Source: CAZKGE01 sp964636405 (lineage in GTDB: Bacteria; Bacillota; Clostridia; Christensenellales; CAG-138). Taken from it: a DNA stretch of 60,985 nucleotides. A program made the translations under genes and the position numbers. This document shows positions 18,078 through 26,718 of this stretch, one piece after another (position 1 is the stretch's first letter; each line of letters begins with the position of its first letter). The stretch spans positions 1 through 60,985 of the forward strand of contig CAZWSI010000013.1 in assembly GCA_964636405.1 (NCBI GenBank), read 5' to 3'. The notes beneath the pieces are model-generated. The model made no database searches and was not told the origin of the DNA. It worked only from the letters and a program-made list of their open reading frames with translations.

Positions 18078-18717
18078 GGGCGGCCTCCTTTTTTCGTTCC
18101 GTCTCACAAACCTCGCGCACGGGGCAGAGCTCGCATTTGGGCCGCTGCGCGGCGCAGACCTCGCGCCCGTGGTAAATGAGCCAATGATGGGCCGCGCCCC
18201 AGTCGCTTTCGGGAATCGCTTCCATGAGCTGCCGTTCAGTCTTTTCTACGGTGGTCGCTTCCGCAAGGCCGATGCGGTTTGCCACGCGGAACACATGCGT
18301 ATCCACCGCGATAGCCGGAATGCCAAAGGCGTTTGACAAAACGACGTTCGCCGTTTTGCGGCCCACGCCCGGAAGCTGCGTGAGCGCGTCCCGGTCGGCG
18401 GGCACCTCGCCGCCGTAATCCCGGCAGAGGATGCGCGCCGTTTCGAGAAGGTGCCTGGCCTTGACGCGGTAAAAGCCGCAGCTTTTCACATAACCGCAGA
18501 GCGTTTCCTCGTCGAGCGCGGCCATGGCCTCGGGCGTATTGCACGCGGCAAAAAGCACCCGCGTAACCTTGTTGACCTGCTTATCCGTGCATTGGGCGGA
18601 GAGCATGGTAGCCACAAGCAGCTCGTAGGGGGTGCGGAACTCGAGCGCAGGCTTGGCGTGCGGATAGGCCGCCGCCAGGCGCGCGAGCGCTTTTTGCTTT
18701 CCGGCTTGATCGAGCAT
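18064..18717 (-). CDS. nth: Endonuclease III
   Basis: This 217-residue DNA glycosylase/AP lyase removes oxidised pyrimidines. It shows the helix-hairpin-helix LPGVGRKTANVV with the catalytic lysine, the catalytic aspartate in VDTHVFRVANRIG, and a C-terminal iron-sulfur motif C-x6-C-x2-C-x5-C (CAAQRPKCELCPVREVC). Length is normal. It starts five bases after the glmM stop and overlaps obgE by 14 bases, so it is the middle of an operon. Confidence 0.97.
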   Translation of the reverse strand: MLDQAGKQKALARLAAAYPHAKPALEFRTPYELLVATMLSAQCTDKQVNKVTRVLFAACNTPEAMAALDEETLCGYVKSCGFYRVKARHLLETARILCRDYGGEVPADRDALTQLPGVGRKTANVVLSNAFGIPAIAVDTHVFRVANRIGLAEATTVEKTERQLMEAIPESDWGAAHHWLIYHGREVCAAQRPKCELCPVREVCETERKKEAAHAVC

Positions 18718-18722
18718 GGCTT

Positions 18723-20081
18723 CTACGCTTTAATCTTTCCGTTGTATTTGTTTACGATAATATGGGCCATGGACAGCGCGTAATCGAGGATCTCCTGTTC
18801 GCATTGCCCCTCCAGCATGATGCGGAGGAGCGGCTCCGTGCCGGAAGCGCGCAGCAGCACCCGTCCGTTGTCGCCCAAGATCGTCTCCACCTCGGCCTTG
18901 CGCGCCAGCAGGTCGCAGTCCTCCATGGCGCTTGCCTTGTCCACGTTGCTCACGATCACGTTTACCAGCACCTGCGGATATTCGGGAATCTCGCTTGCCA
19001 GCACGGAAAGCGGCTTTTTCGTTTCGGCGACGACGTTGAGAAGCGAAATGGCGCTCATCATGCCGTCGCCCGTGGTGTTTTTGTCGAGCAAAATGATGTG
19101 GCCCGATTGTTCGCCGCCGATGGAAAAGCCGTTTTCAAGCATGTTTTCCAGCACATAGCGGTCGCCCACCTTGGTTTCGGAAACTTGAATGCCCGCTTGC
19201 AGCATGCGCTTTTTAAGGCCCAGATTGGACATGACGGTGATCACCAGCGTGTCCTTATTGAGCGTGCCCTGCGCCTTCATGTGCAGGGCGAGAATGCCCA
19301 TGGCCTGATCGCCGTCCACAATGGCGCCGTTCTCGTCGGTCGAAATGAGACGGTCCGCGTCGCCGTCGAAGGCGAAGCCCACGTCCGCGCCGTGCTGCAC
19401 AACCATCTGCTGGAGGCGCTCGGGATGCGTGGAGCCGCAATCGTCGTTGATATTCGTGCCGTCGGGTGCGCAGGCGGTCGCCACGACCTCCGCGCCCAGA
19501 CGGGAAAAGACCTTTTCCGCCACGTTGGAGGTGGCGCCGTTGGCGCAGTCGAGCACGACCTTGAGGCCCTCAAAGCGCCCGGACGACTGGCTGACCAGGA
19601 AATTGACATAGTCCTTCGCGGCGCGCGGCGCGGGGATGATCGTGCCCACGTCCCGTCCCTCGGGGCGGGGCAGCGCTTCGCCGGATTTGATGATCCGCTC
19701 GATGCGATCCTCGGTCTCATCGGAGAGCTTAAAGCCGCGCGCGTCAAACCACTTGATGCCGTTGTACTCCATGGTGTTGTGGCTTGCCGAAATCATCACG
19801 GCCGCGTCCGCCTCATAACGGCGCACGAGGTAGGCCATGGCCGGAGTGGGCAGCACGCCCACGTCCAGCACGTCGCCGCCCACGGAGCAGATGCCCGCTG
19901 AAAGCGCCGCGCCCAGCATGGGGCCGGATTTGCGCGTGTCCATCCCCACAAGAATTCTGGGGGAATGCACTTCGTTGGCCAGCACGTATGCGCCCGCCGC
20001 CCCGATGCGAAACGCCAGCTCACAGTCCAAATCGCGGTTTGCAATGCCGCGGACGCCGTCGGTTCCAAACATTCTTCCCAT
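18723..20081 (-). CDS. glmM: Phosphoglucosamine mutase
   Basis: This 452-residue enzyme converts glucosamine 6-phosphate to glucosamine 1-phosphate. The start is set to the ATG giving MGRMFGTDGVRG, the conserved family N-terminus; an ATG three codons upstream (20090) has a closer AAGGAAG and is also possible. The phosphoserine loop is ISASHN, the metal-binding loop FDGDADRL and the substrate loop GEQSGH. It follows trxB by 83 bases. With glmS in the window, two of the steps to UDP-GlcNAc are encoded here but on separate transcripts. Confidence 0.96.
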   Translation of the reverse strand: MGRMFGTDGVRGIANRDLDCELAFRIGAAGAYVLANEVHSPRILVGMDTRKSGPMLGAALSAGICSVGGDVLDVGVLPTPAMAYLVRRYEADAAVMISASHNTMEYNGIKWFDARGFKLSDETEDRIERIIKSGEALPRPEGRDVGTIIPAPRAAKDYVNFLVSQSSGRFEGLKVVLDCANGATSNVAEKVFSRLGAEVVATACAPDGTNINDDCGSTHPERLQQMVVQHGADVGFAFDGDADRLISTDENGAIVDGDQAMGILALHMKAQGTLNKDTLVITVMSNLGLKKRMLQAGIQVSETKVGDRYVLENMLENGFSIGGEQSGHIILLDKNTTGDGMMSAISLLNVVAETKKPLSVLASEIPEYPQVLVNVIVSNVDKASAMEDCDLLARKAEVETILGDNGRVLLRASGTEPLLRIMLEGQCEQEILDYALSMAHIIVNKYNGKIKA

Positions 20082-20164
20082 ATACTTCATTCTTCCTTTC
20101 GTAATCGATCTGAGGATATCCGCCCTTCCGTCCGCGTGTGGCGGGCGGTTGGATGAAATTCGAT

Positions 20165-21085
20165 TTATAACCCAGCAAGGGCTTCGAGCGCGCTTGTCGC
20201 GGCCACTGCCCCATCCGCGCAGGCGGTGACAACCTGCCTGAGCGGCGTTACGCGCGCGTCGCCCGCGGCAAATACGCCGGGGATGCTCGTTTCCATGCGC
20301 GCATCCACGGGTATGGCCGCGCCCGCCTGAAGCGAAAGCGCCTCCGTCACAAGCGCCGTGCGCGGCTCGATGCCCACAGCCGCAAACACGGCGGAGACCG
20401 TCAGCACGCGCGTTTCGCCCGTTTTTTTATTGGAAACGGCAATTCCAGAAAGCGCCTGTTCGCCCTCAAGCCCAGTCAAGACGGAATCCCAAACAAACTC
20501 GATTTTCTTTTCCGCAAAGGCCGCGTCCTGCAAAACCCGCGCGGCGCGGAGCGCGTCGCGCCGGTGCACCACATATACGCGTTCGCAAAAGCGCGCCAGA
20601 TACAGCGCGTCGGACACGGCGGTATCCCCGCCGCCCACGACCGCCACGGGCTTGCCGCGAAACAGCGCGCCGTCGCACGTGGCGCAATACGATACGCCCG
20701 CGCCGGTTAATTCCTCCTCGCGGGCAACCTGCAGCTTGCGCGGTGTTGCGCCCATGGCGAGGATAACGGCCTTTGCGGTCAGCTCCCTGTCGCCCGCCTT
20801 GAGCCGCTTGGGGTTTCCGGCAAGCGAAAGCGCCTCCACGGCCGCGTATTCCAGCGCAAGGCCAAAGCGGACGGCCTGCTTTTCCAATTTGCCCGCCAGA
20901 TCAAAGCCCTCCACGCCGTCCTCAAAGCCCGGATAATTCTCGATCAAGTGCGTTTTTGTGGCCTGTCCACCGGGGAAAAGCTCCTCAAAAAGCACGGTGC
21001 GCGCGCCGCCACGCGCCGCGTACAGGCCCGCGCTCAAGCCCGCGGGGCCGCCGCCGATAATGGCGATATCCCAATCGTTTTCCAT
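20165..21085 (-). CDS. trxB: Thioredoxin reductase
   Basis: This 306-residue flavoprotein has the FAD motif IIGGGPAGLSAGLYAARGG, the redox-active CATC disulfide near 135, the NADPH motif VVGGGDTAVSDALYLA and the C-terminal FAD motif GVFAAGDARV. It should pass electrons from NADPH to thioredoxin; ferredoxin- or NADH-dependent variants exist, but the GGGDTA and HRRDALRA pattern fits NADPH use. The start MENDWD (21085) has GGAG nine bases upstream. It leads the minus operon toward glmM-nth-obgE. Confidence 0.92.
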   Translation of the reverse strand: MENDWDIAIIGGGPAGLSAGLYAARGGARTVLFEELFPGGQATKTHLIENYPGFEDGVEGFDLAGKLEKQAVRFGLALEYAAVEALSLAGNPKRLKAGDRELTAKAVILAMGATPRKLQVAREEELTGAGVSYCATCDGALFRGKPVAVVGGGDTAVSDALYLARFCERVYVVHRRDALRAARVLQDAAFAEKKIEFVWDSVLTGLEGEQALSGIAVSNKKTGETRVLTVSAVFAAVGIEPRTALVTEALSLQAGAAIPVDARMETSIPGVFAAGDARVTPLRQVVTACADGAVAATSALEALAGL

Positions 21086-21132
21086 AGCATGCTTCTCCGG
21101 CGCGGGTAGATTTCTCTCGTAAACCGCACATT

Positions 21133-21161
21133 TAGTATACAATATTTTACCCGCGTATGCA
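21133..21161 (-). promoter_or_regulatory. trxB promoter
   Basis: On the minus strand TTGCAT (21156-21161), 17-base spacer, TATACT (21133-21138), about 48 bases before the trxB start. Confidence 0.7.
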
Positions 21162-21256
21162 AATGATATATGTGCGCGGCAAACGGCGGCCGCACGCAGG
21201 GGAGGCGCGTTTCTTTTTGGAAAGAAAACGCATTGAAAGAAGGGGAAGCGTCCCGT

Positions 21257-21286
21257 TTGCGCACAACGTACAATGCGTTATATAAT
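21257..21286 (+). promoter_or_regulatory. Promoter of the flavin reductase gene
   Basis: TTGCGC (21257-21262), 18-base spacer and TATAAT (21281-21286), back to back with the trxB promoter. Confidence 0.6.
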
Positions 21287-21342
21287 GCATGCAAATGAGG
21301 CGCAGGGCCTGCTTGATAAATCATGTTAAGGAGCCAATACTA

Positions 21343-21954
21343 ATGAAGGTTTTGCTGATTAACGGAAGCCCGAGGCGGGAGGGGAACACCTATATCGCCT
21401 TGAAGGAATGCGCGGCGGAAATTGAAAAATACGGAGTTGAAACGGAGCTGTTTCATATCGGCAACGGGCCCGTGCGGGGCTGCATCGCTTGCCGCGCCTG
21501 CGCCAAGACGGGCGCGTGCGCGTTTACGGACGACGTGATGCCCCAAATGCTCCGCAAAATGCAGGAGGCGGACGGCATCGTGATTGGCTCGCCGACCTAT
21601 TACGCGGGCCCGAACGGAGCGCTGTGCGCGCTCCTCGACCGGGCGTTTTATTCCGGCCAGGAATCGCTGCGCTATAAGCCGGGCGCCGCCGTGACCGTTT
21701 GCAGGCGGGGCGGGGCCTCCGCCGCGCTGGATCGCCTGAATAAATACTTTACGATCAACGAAATGCCCCTGATCACCTCGCAATACTGGAACATCGTATA
21801 CGGGCGGGAGGCGGGCGAGGCGCTGCTGGACGCGGAGGGCCTGCAAACGATGCGTACGCTGGGAAAGAACATGGCGCATGCCGTGCGCGCGCTGCATGCG
21901 TCGGCATGCCCGGCGCTGGAGGAGGCGCACGCGCGCACCAGCTTTATTCGCTGA
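21343..21954 (+). CDS. NADPH-dependent FMN reductase / flavodoxin-like iron-sulfur flavoprotein
   Basis: This 203-residue protein has the flavodoxin-fold start MKVLLINGSPRREGNTY that binds FMN phosphate, and a cysteine-rich segment GCIACRACAKTGACAF near 45-60, typical of iron-sulfur flavoproteins or multimeric NADPH-dependent FMN reductases. The GSPTYYAG loop near 85 is the second flavin contact. It probably shuttles electrons to an unknown acceptor. The start ATG 21343 has AAGGAG ten bases upstream. It is a single-gene unit ending in a terminator. Confidence 0.88.
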   Translation: MKVLLINGSPRREGNTYIALKECAAEIEKYGVETELFHIGNGPVRGCIACRACAKTGACAFTDDVMPQMLRKMQEADGIVIGSPTYYAGPNGALCALLDRAFYSGQESLRYKPGAAVTVCRRGGASAALDRLNKYFTINEMPLITSQYWNIVYGREAGEALLDAEGLQTMRTLGKNMAHAVRALHASACPALEEAHARTSFIR

Positions 21955-21968
21955 ACGCGGCAAAGAAA

Positions 21969-21999
21969 GACGGCGACGCATAAGACGCCGCCGTTTTTT
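21969..21999 (+). terminator. Terminator after the flavin reductase gene
   Basis: ACGGCG-ACG stem pairs with CGCCGCCGT, followed by TTTTTT. It stands between convergent genes. Confidence 0.75.
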
Positions 22000-22019
22000 G
22001 GCTGTGAAAAAGCGCCGCC

Positions 22020-22481
22020 CTACTCGGCGCGCCGCTTGCCGCTTACCTCGTCAAGCGTAATGCGGTAGATGTCGAGCGCCTGGGTCACGGCCGGGTCGAA
22101 GGGGTAGCCTTCAAAGCCGCAGTGCCGCAGAATGCACGACAGCGCATGGAGGGCCTCTCTGCCGGTCACGCGCTCCGCCGCGCCAAAGCCGATTATGCTC
22201 TCGTATACGCAGGACACGCTTTTGCCCGTATCCACAAAGCGGTGGCAGAGATCGGCCTCCACGCATACGCGGTTGTTTTTCTCAAGCAGCGCATGCTTTT
22301 TGCCGGCGTTCGCGCCGTGGATATAGAGCGTCAGCTTGCCGCCCTTCGCCTCATAGCCGAAGGAAAGCGGCACAACATAGGGATACGCTTCGTCAAACAT
22401 GGCCAGGCGTATGGTATCGCAGCGGCCCAGCACGTCCACAATTCCCTCAAAGCTCGTAATTTCCCGATCCGACCGCCGCAT
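22020..22481 (-). CDS. Pyridoxamine 5'-phosphate oxidase-family protein
   Basis: This 153-residue protein of the split-barrel flavin-binding superfamily begins RRSDREITSFEGIVDVLGRC and has PYVVPLSFGYE and GKKHALLEKNNRVCVEAD, the pattern of the clostridial PNPOx-like/NimA-like group. Members bind FMN, F420 or haem, and some reduce nitroimidazoles; the actual substrate cannot be inferred. The start at 22481 has GGAGG seven bases upstream. It is convergent with the flavin reductase gene. Confidence 0.85.
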   Translation of the reverse strand: MRRSDREITSFEGIVDVLGRCDTIRLAMFDEAYPYVVPLSFGYEAKGGKLTLYIHGANAGKKHALLEKNNRVCVEADLCHRFVDTGKSVSCVYESIIGFGAAERVTGREALHALSCILRHCGFEGYPFDPAVTQALDIYRITLDEVSGKRRAE

Positions 22482-22711
22482 ATCCCCGCCTCCAATTTTT
22501 GTTTTTATCAGCATAGCACACGGGGCGGCCGGGCACAAGGTTACATTGTAAGATTATTGCGCGAGCGGGATGGTGATCGTCCAGCCGTCCGGGTACTGCG
22601 TTTCGCGGTGGGGTCTTCGCCGCCCGGCCCGGTCGTATAGAATTCGAACGGGCCGCGCATTTTACTGCAAGGACGGGAAAAAGATATCGGTTTTGGATTG
22701 GGTATAGCGCA

Positions 22712-22740
22712 TTGCCTTTCCCGCCTGGGTTTGATATACT
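22712..22740 (+). promoter_or_regulatory. nfnAB promoter
   Basis: TTGCCT (22712-22717), 17-base spacer, TATACT (22735-22740), 40 bases before the nfnA ATG. Confidence 0.65.
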
Positions 22741-22779
22741 AAATCGGTATTTTGCCTGTATGAAAGGAGCAGTTTTCTG

Positions 22780-23652
22780 ATGTATCCCATCGTAAAACGG
22801 CGCGCGCTGCATGAAACAGTCACGCTCATGGAGGTGCTTGCGCCCAACGTCGCGCGCAAGGCAAAGCCCGGCCAATTCATCATCCTGCGCATCGACGAGC
22901 AGGGCGAGCGCATTCCGCTCACCATCGCGGGCGCGGACAAGGAGCGCGGCGTCATTACCATCATTTTCCAGAAGGTGGGCGCGACGACCCGCCGCCTCGA
23001 CGAAATGCGCGAGGGCGACGCGCTGCGCGATTTTGTCGGCCCGCTCGGCAAGCCCAGCGAGGTGGATGCGTGGATCGGCAAAAAAGTGGCCGTCATCGGC
23101 GGCGGCTTGGGCATCGCAATTGCGTATCCCCAGGCAAAGGCGCTGCACGAGGCGGGCGCGGACGTGGATATCATCGTGGGCTTCCGCAACACGAGCCTGT
23201 TCATCCTCGTGGACGAGCTGGGCGGCGCGTGCAATAACCTCTACGTCATGACCGACGACGGCTCCAACGGCCACCAGGGCTTTACGACCACCGCGCTCGA
23301 GGAGCAAATCAAGGCGGGCGTGAAATACGACTGCGTGATCGCCATCGGCCCCATGGTCATGATGCACGCGGTGTGCAATCTGACCAAGCAATACGATATC
23401 CCCACCATCGTCTCCATGAACCCCATTATGATCGACGGCACGGGCATGTGCGGCTGCTGCCGCGTGACGGTGGACGGCAAAATGAAGTTTGCCTGCGTGG
23501 ACGGGCCTGATTTCGACGGCCATCTCATCGACTGGGACGAGGCCATTTCACGCAGCCGCGCTTACAAGGCCGAGGAGCAGCTTAGCATGGAAAAGCACGC
23601 GTGCAATTTGACGAACGAAGCGCTTCAGTTGAATCGTGGAGGTGCGAAATAA
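22780..23652 (+). CDS. nfnA: NAD(H)-binding subunit of NADH-dependent ferredoxin:NADP oxidoreductase
   Basis: This 290-residue flavoprotein has a ferredoxin-reductase FAD domain (about 1-95) and an NAD-binding domain (about 100-220, VIGGGLGIAIAYPQAKAL). A C-terminal [2Fe-2S] region follows: GTGMCGCCRV, then the FACVDGPDFDGH cysteine. It matches NfnA, the small subunit of the electron-bifurcating transhydrogenase, and overlaps the nfnB start by one base (TAATG). The complex balances NADH, NADPH and reduced ferredoxin in anaerobes. Older annotations call it sulfide dehydrogenase or dihydroorotate dehydrogenase electron transfer subunit. Confidence 0.9.
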   Translation: MYPIVKRRALHETVTLMEVLAPNVARKAKPGQFIILRIDEQGERIPLTIAGADKERGVITIIFQKVGATTRRLDEMREGDALRDFVGPLGKPSEVDAWIGKKVAVIGGGLGIAIAYPQAKALHEAGADVDIIVGFRNTSLFILVDELGGACNNLYVMTDDGSNGHQGFTTTALEEQIKAGVKYDCVIAIGPMVMMHAVCNLTKQYDIPTIVSMNPIMIDGTGMCGCCRVTVDGKMKFACVDGPDFDGHLIDWDEAISRSRAYKAEEQLSMEKHACNLTNEALQLNRGGAK

Positions 23653-25043
23653 TGGCGAATATGAGTTTAAAAAAGCTTCCCGCCCGGGAGCAGGCGCCCG
23701 ATGTGCGCAACAAAAACTTTTTCGAGGTATCCCTGGGCTACGACGAAAGCATGGCCATGGAGGAAGCCGCCCGCTGCCTGCATTGCAAGAACCAGCCCTG
23801 CGTATCCGGCTGCCCCGTGAATGTGCGCATCCCGGAATTTATCGCGCTGGTGGCCGAGGGCAAGTTTATGGAGGCCTACGAGATCATCCGCTCGACCAAC
23901 GCCCTGCCCGCCATCTGCGGCCGGGTCTGCCCGCAGGAAACCCAGTGCGAAAGCAAATGCGTGCGCGGCATCAAGGGCGAGCCTGTGGGCATCGGCCGCC
24001 TCGAGCGCTTTGTGGCCGACTATGCCATGGCGCACGGCGCAAGCCCCGCGCAGCCCGCTTCCGGCAACAACAAGCGCGTGGCGGTTGTCGGCTCCGGCCC
24101 TGCGGGCCTCACCTGCGCGGGCGATTTGCGCAAGCACGGCTATGACGTAACGGTTTTTGAGGCCCTGCACACGCCCGGCGGCGTGCTCGTGTATGGCATC
24201 CCGGAATTCCGTCTGCCCAAGGCGCTCGTGCGCAAGGAAATTCAAACCCTCGAGGATATGGGCGTAAAGATCGAAACGAACATGGTGATCGGCCGCTGCG
24301 TTTCGCTCAATGAGCTGATGGCTGAGGAGGGCTTTGACGCGGTGTTCGTCGGCTCCGGCGCGGGACTGCCGCGCTTTCAGGGCATTCCGGGCGAGAATCT
24401 CAACGGCGTATATTCCGCCAACGAGTTCCTCACCCGCATCAATCTCATGAAGGCCTATACCTTCCCCGAGGTCGATACCCCCGTGCGCGTGGGCAGGAAT
24501 GTGGCCGTGGTCGGCGGCGGCAATGTCGCCATGGACGCGGCGCGCTGCGCCAAGCGCCTCGGCGCGGAGAACGTGTACATCGTGTATCGCCGCAGCGAAA
24601 CGGAGATGCCCGCCCGGCTCGAGGAGGTGCATCACGCCAAGGAGGAGGGTGTGGAATTCCGCATGCTCACCAATCCTGTGGAGATTCACGGCGACGACAA
24701 GGGCTGCGTGACCGGCATGACCTGCGTGGAAATGACGCTCGGCGAGCCCGACGCGTCCGGCCGCCGCAGGCCCGTTGAAAAGGCGGGCAGCGAGCGCCTG
24801 CTCGACGTGCAGACCGTCGTAATCGCCATCGGCAACAGCCCCAATCCGCTCATTAAGGATACAACGCCCGGCCTTGCTACCCAAAAATGGGGCGGTATCA
24901 TTGCCGACGAGGAAACGGGCGCGACGAGCAAGCACTTCGTCTACGCGGGCGGCGACGCGGTTACGGGCGCGGCCACCGTTATTCTCGCCATGGGCGCGGG
25001 CAAGAAGGCCGCCGCCGCGATTGACGCGAAGCTCTCGGAGTAG
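23652..25043 (+). CDS. nfnB: NADPH-binding subunit NfnB (glutamate synthase small-chain family)
   Basis: This 463-residue protein has N-terminal cysteine clusters CLHCKNQPCVSGCPV and CGRVCPQETQCESKC for two [4Fe-4S] clusters, an FAD motif VVGSGPAGLTCAGDL near 145, and an NADPH motif VVGGGNVAMDAARCA near 290. This is the architecture of NfnB and of glutamate synthase small chains. The immediate coupling with nfnA, and the absence of a glutamate synthase large chain, favour NfnB. The start ATG overlaps the nfnA stop. A post-stop repeat follows immediately. Confidence 0.9.
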   Translation: MANMSLKKLPAREQAPDVRNKNFFEVSLGYDESMAMEEAARCLHCKNQPCVSGCPVNVRIPEFIALVAEGKFMEAYEIIRSTNALPAICGRVCPQETQCESKCVRGIKGEPVGIGRLERFVADYAMAHGASPAQPASGNNKRVAVVGSGPAGLTCAGDLRKHGYDVTVFEALHTPGGVLVYGIPEFRLPKALVRKEIQTLEDMGVKIETNMVIGRCVSLNELMAEEGFDAVFVGSGAGLPRFQGIPGENLNGVYSANEFLTRINLMKAYTFPEVDTPVRVGRNVAVVGGGNVAMDAARCAKRLGAENVYIVYRRSETEMPARLEEVHHAKEEGVEFRMLTNPVEIHGDDKGCVTGMTCVEMTLGEPDASGRRRPVEKAGSERLLDVQTVVIAIGNSPNPLIKDTTPGLATQKWGGIIADEETGATSKHFVYAGGDAVTGAATVILAMGAGKKAAAAIDAKLSE

Positions 25044-25135
25044 GGGACGGGGAACGGTTGGGCACGGCCGAGGTGCGCCGGGGCTCTGCCCCGGGCCCCG
25101 CTTAAGGGATTTTATCCCTTAAGAATCCCATCTCT
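25044..25135 (+). repeat. Post-stop dispersed repeat, copy B (partial)
   Basis: Starts directly after the nfnB stop with GGGGACGGGGAACG, then the hairpin GGGGCTCTGCCCC and the inverted pair TTAAGGGAT/ATCCCTTAA followed by GAATCCCAT, matching parts of copy A at 156-325. It is less complete than the other two copies. Confidence 0.65.
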
Positions 25136-25164
25136 GACCGCGTTTTGTGCGGGTGCTTTAGCTT

Positions 25165-25316
25165 GTGTCTATAAGAACAACTTGGCCCGGCAAACTTTTG
25201 CCGGACCGAGTCTTTGTTTATTCACTTTTAGGGCGATTCCACGGGATTCCCAAGGGATGAAATCCCTTGGGCGGGGTCAAGGGGCAGCGCCCCTTGCGTT
25301 CCCCAACGCCCCGTAT
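25165..25316 (-). repeat. Post-stop dispersed repeat, copy C (inverted)
   Basis: Read on the minus strand, after the URO-D gene stop, this matches copy A nearly end to end: GGGGAACGCAAGGGGC, TGCCCCTTGACCCCGCCC, AAGGGATTTCATCCCTT, GGAATCGCCCTAAAAG and then the terminator stem. Copies B and C face each other between two convergent genes. Confidence 0.75.
25181..25217. terminator. Bidirectional terminator between nfnB and the URO-D gene
   Basis: CTTGGCCCGGC (25181-25191) pairs with GCCGGACCGAG (25200-25210), with AACAA before and TCTTTGTTT after, so U-rich tails exist in both directions. It is related in sequence to the tuf terminator. Confidence 0.7.
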
Positions 25317-25318
25317 CG

Positions 25319-26359
25319 TTACCGACAAGATTCGATCATAGCGAGGAGGTTTTCGCCGCGCGCGCCCATGGGCGCGCCGCCGCCAGCAGAGAGGAGGAGG
25401 CCGCGGGCGCTGCCGTTTTCGGCAACGTAAGAAGCGATACAGTTATCGGCAAGCCGTCGCACGGCTTCCGGCGTTTCGTTGGCAAGCGCCATGGGCGGGA
25501 TATTGCCGATAATGGCAACGCGGCTTCCGAGCATGCGGCGGATGCGCGCGATATCCTTCTTATGGGTGGTGTTAATCGCGTCCACGCCCATGCGATCCAC
25601 AAAGGGGTAGTACGCATCGTTATCCGTATCGTTATGGAAAATATGCAGCAGGCCGGGAAACGCGCCGAACAGCTCCGCAAAGCACGGTTCCGCGAATTCC
25701 TGAAAATCCTCCGCGCCAAGGAAGCCGCACACATCGTCGAGCACCATCACGGCCTTGGCGTTTTTGACGTTTTCAAGCTGCAGCGCGAGCCACTGACGGC
25801 TTACGGCCGTCGTAACCTTCAAAAGCGCGCGCACCGCGTCGGGCTCAATTTTGATGCCCACCATCAGCTCGGTAAGCGAAAGCAGGTGCGACGCAATGGT
25901 AAACGGCCCGCGTGCGCAGACCATGGTATAGTCCTCGCCGAGCGCCTGTATGCGGGGCTGCAGACCGTGCTGCAGGCTTAAAGCGAGCGGCGTGAGGCCG
26001 CTTTTGCGCAAATCGGGTACGGCGGGCGCGCCGGACTCCGCCAGCTCGTCAATGCTGCTGTAAATGTGGTGCACCACGGGCGGCGCGTCGTTGGAAAAAT
26101 CGATTTTGCAGCCAAACGAGGCGGGCTCGGTGGCCATGCCGTATTCCACCCACCAGTCCGGCAGCAGCAGCAGCCCGGGAAAATCCCGGCGAAGGCGCAG
26201 ATAGCTTTCAAACCACAGCTCCGACCGCGCGTAAAAATCGACGTTCGTCATGCCGTAATAGCCGGGCATCCATGGACTGTCCACAATGAGTGCGGGGGAC
26301 ACAGTCTCGTTCCTGCCAAGAACCGCGTTTTCAAATTCGTTCCATTGCTGCTTGTTCAT
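25319..26359 (-). CDS. Uroporphyrinogen decarboxylase-fold protein (URO-D/MtaA-like)
   Basis: This 346-residue protein has the overall pattern of the clostridial URO-D superfamily: VDSPWMPGYYGMTN, LLPDWWVEYGMATEP, the ARGPFTIAS segment and NIPPMAL near the end. Family members are haem decarboxylases or corrinoid-dependent methyltransferases. No other haem or corrinoid gene is near, so a methyltransferase or unknown role is more likely; this is inference. The His-x-Cys zinc motif of MtaA is not obvious (HIFHNDTD is present instead). Start 26359 has GGAGG six bases upstream. Upstream lies a LacI/CcpA-like operator, suggesting carbon-source control. Confidence 0.8.
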   Translation of the reverse strand: MNKQQWNEFENAVLGRNETVSPALIVDSPWMPGYYGMTNVDFYARSELWFESYLRLRRDFPGLLLLPDWWVEYGMATEPASFGCKIDFSNDAPPVVHHIYSSIDELAESGAPAVPDLRKSGLTPLALSLQHGLQPRIQALGEDYTMVCARGPFTIASHLLSLTELMVGIKIEPDAVRALLKVTTAVSRQWLALQLENVKNAKAVMVLDDVCGFLGAEDFQEFAEPCFAELFGAFPGLLHIFHNDTDNDAYYPFVDRMGVDAINTTHKKDIARIRRMLGSRVAIIGNIPPMALANETPEAVRRLADNCIASYVAENGSARGLLLSAGGGAPMGARGENLLAMIESCR

Positions 26360-26409
26360 TCTTCTCCTCCCGGCGTTCGCCTTAGGCGTTTTATGCTGGA
26401 ATTAAATCG

Positions 26410-26429
26410 AGCATAGGAAAGTGCTTTCA
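26410..26429 (-). promoter_or_regulatory. LacI/CcpA-like operator 1 at the URO-D promoter
   Basis: GAAAGTGCTTTC (26417-26428) is a near-perfect palindrome like a cre or LacI-family operator. On the minus strand it directly adjoins a TATGCT -10 box (26410-26415), so a bound repressor would block this promoter. A second copy lies at 26613. Confidence 0.55.
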
Positions 26430-26612
26430 TATATCGGGCGGAAACGAGGGGGGCCGTTAAAGCGTGCTCGTCCTTGGTCGCGCCGCCGCCATCCGTTGAT
26501 ATTCTACAAGATAAAAGGAAAAAACGCAATGGGCATTCCGGAAGGCGGGCACGAATTTTTTTTAGCGTTGCCTCGCTTATGAGCTGCCCAAAGCAAAATG
26601 GCTAAAAGAATA
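26430..26612. other. Intergenic DNA between two operators
   Basis: Noncoding by my reading. It contains a stretch ending in AATTTTTTTTAGCG and otherwise no gene, RNA or clear terminator. It separates two palindromic operators whose centres are 196 bases apart. Confidence 0.4.
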
Positions 26613-26625
26613 GAAAGCGCTTTCA
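26613..26625. promoter_or_regulatory. LacI/CcpA-like operator 2
   Basis: GAAAGCGCTTTC (26613-26624) is a perfect palindrome, followed by A as in cre consensus TGAAAGCGCTTTCA. It lies about 106 bases upstream of the promoter of the GGDEF/EAL gene. With operator 1 it could allow looping. Confidence 0.55.
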
Positions 26626-26718
26626 TAGATGGGATCAAGATTTTGGGAAAGCAAACGGTCGGGCGGCTTGCCGCCTTTCAAACACGCCGCTTGCCGCCAA
26701 AAGCGCCTCTTGCCGCTA

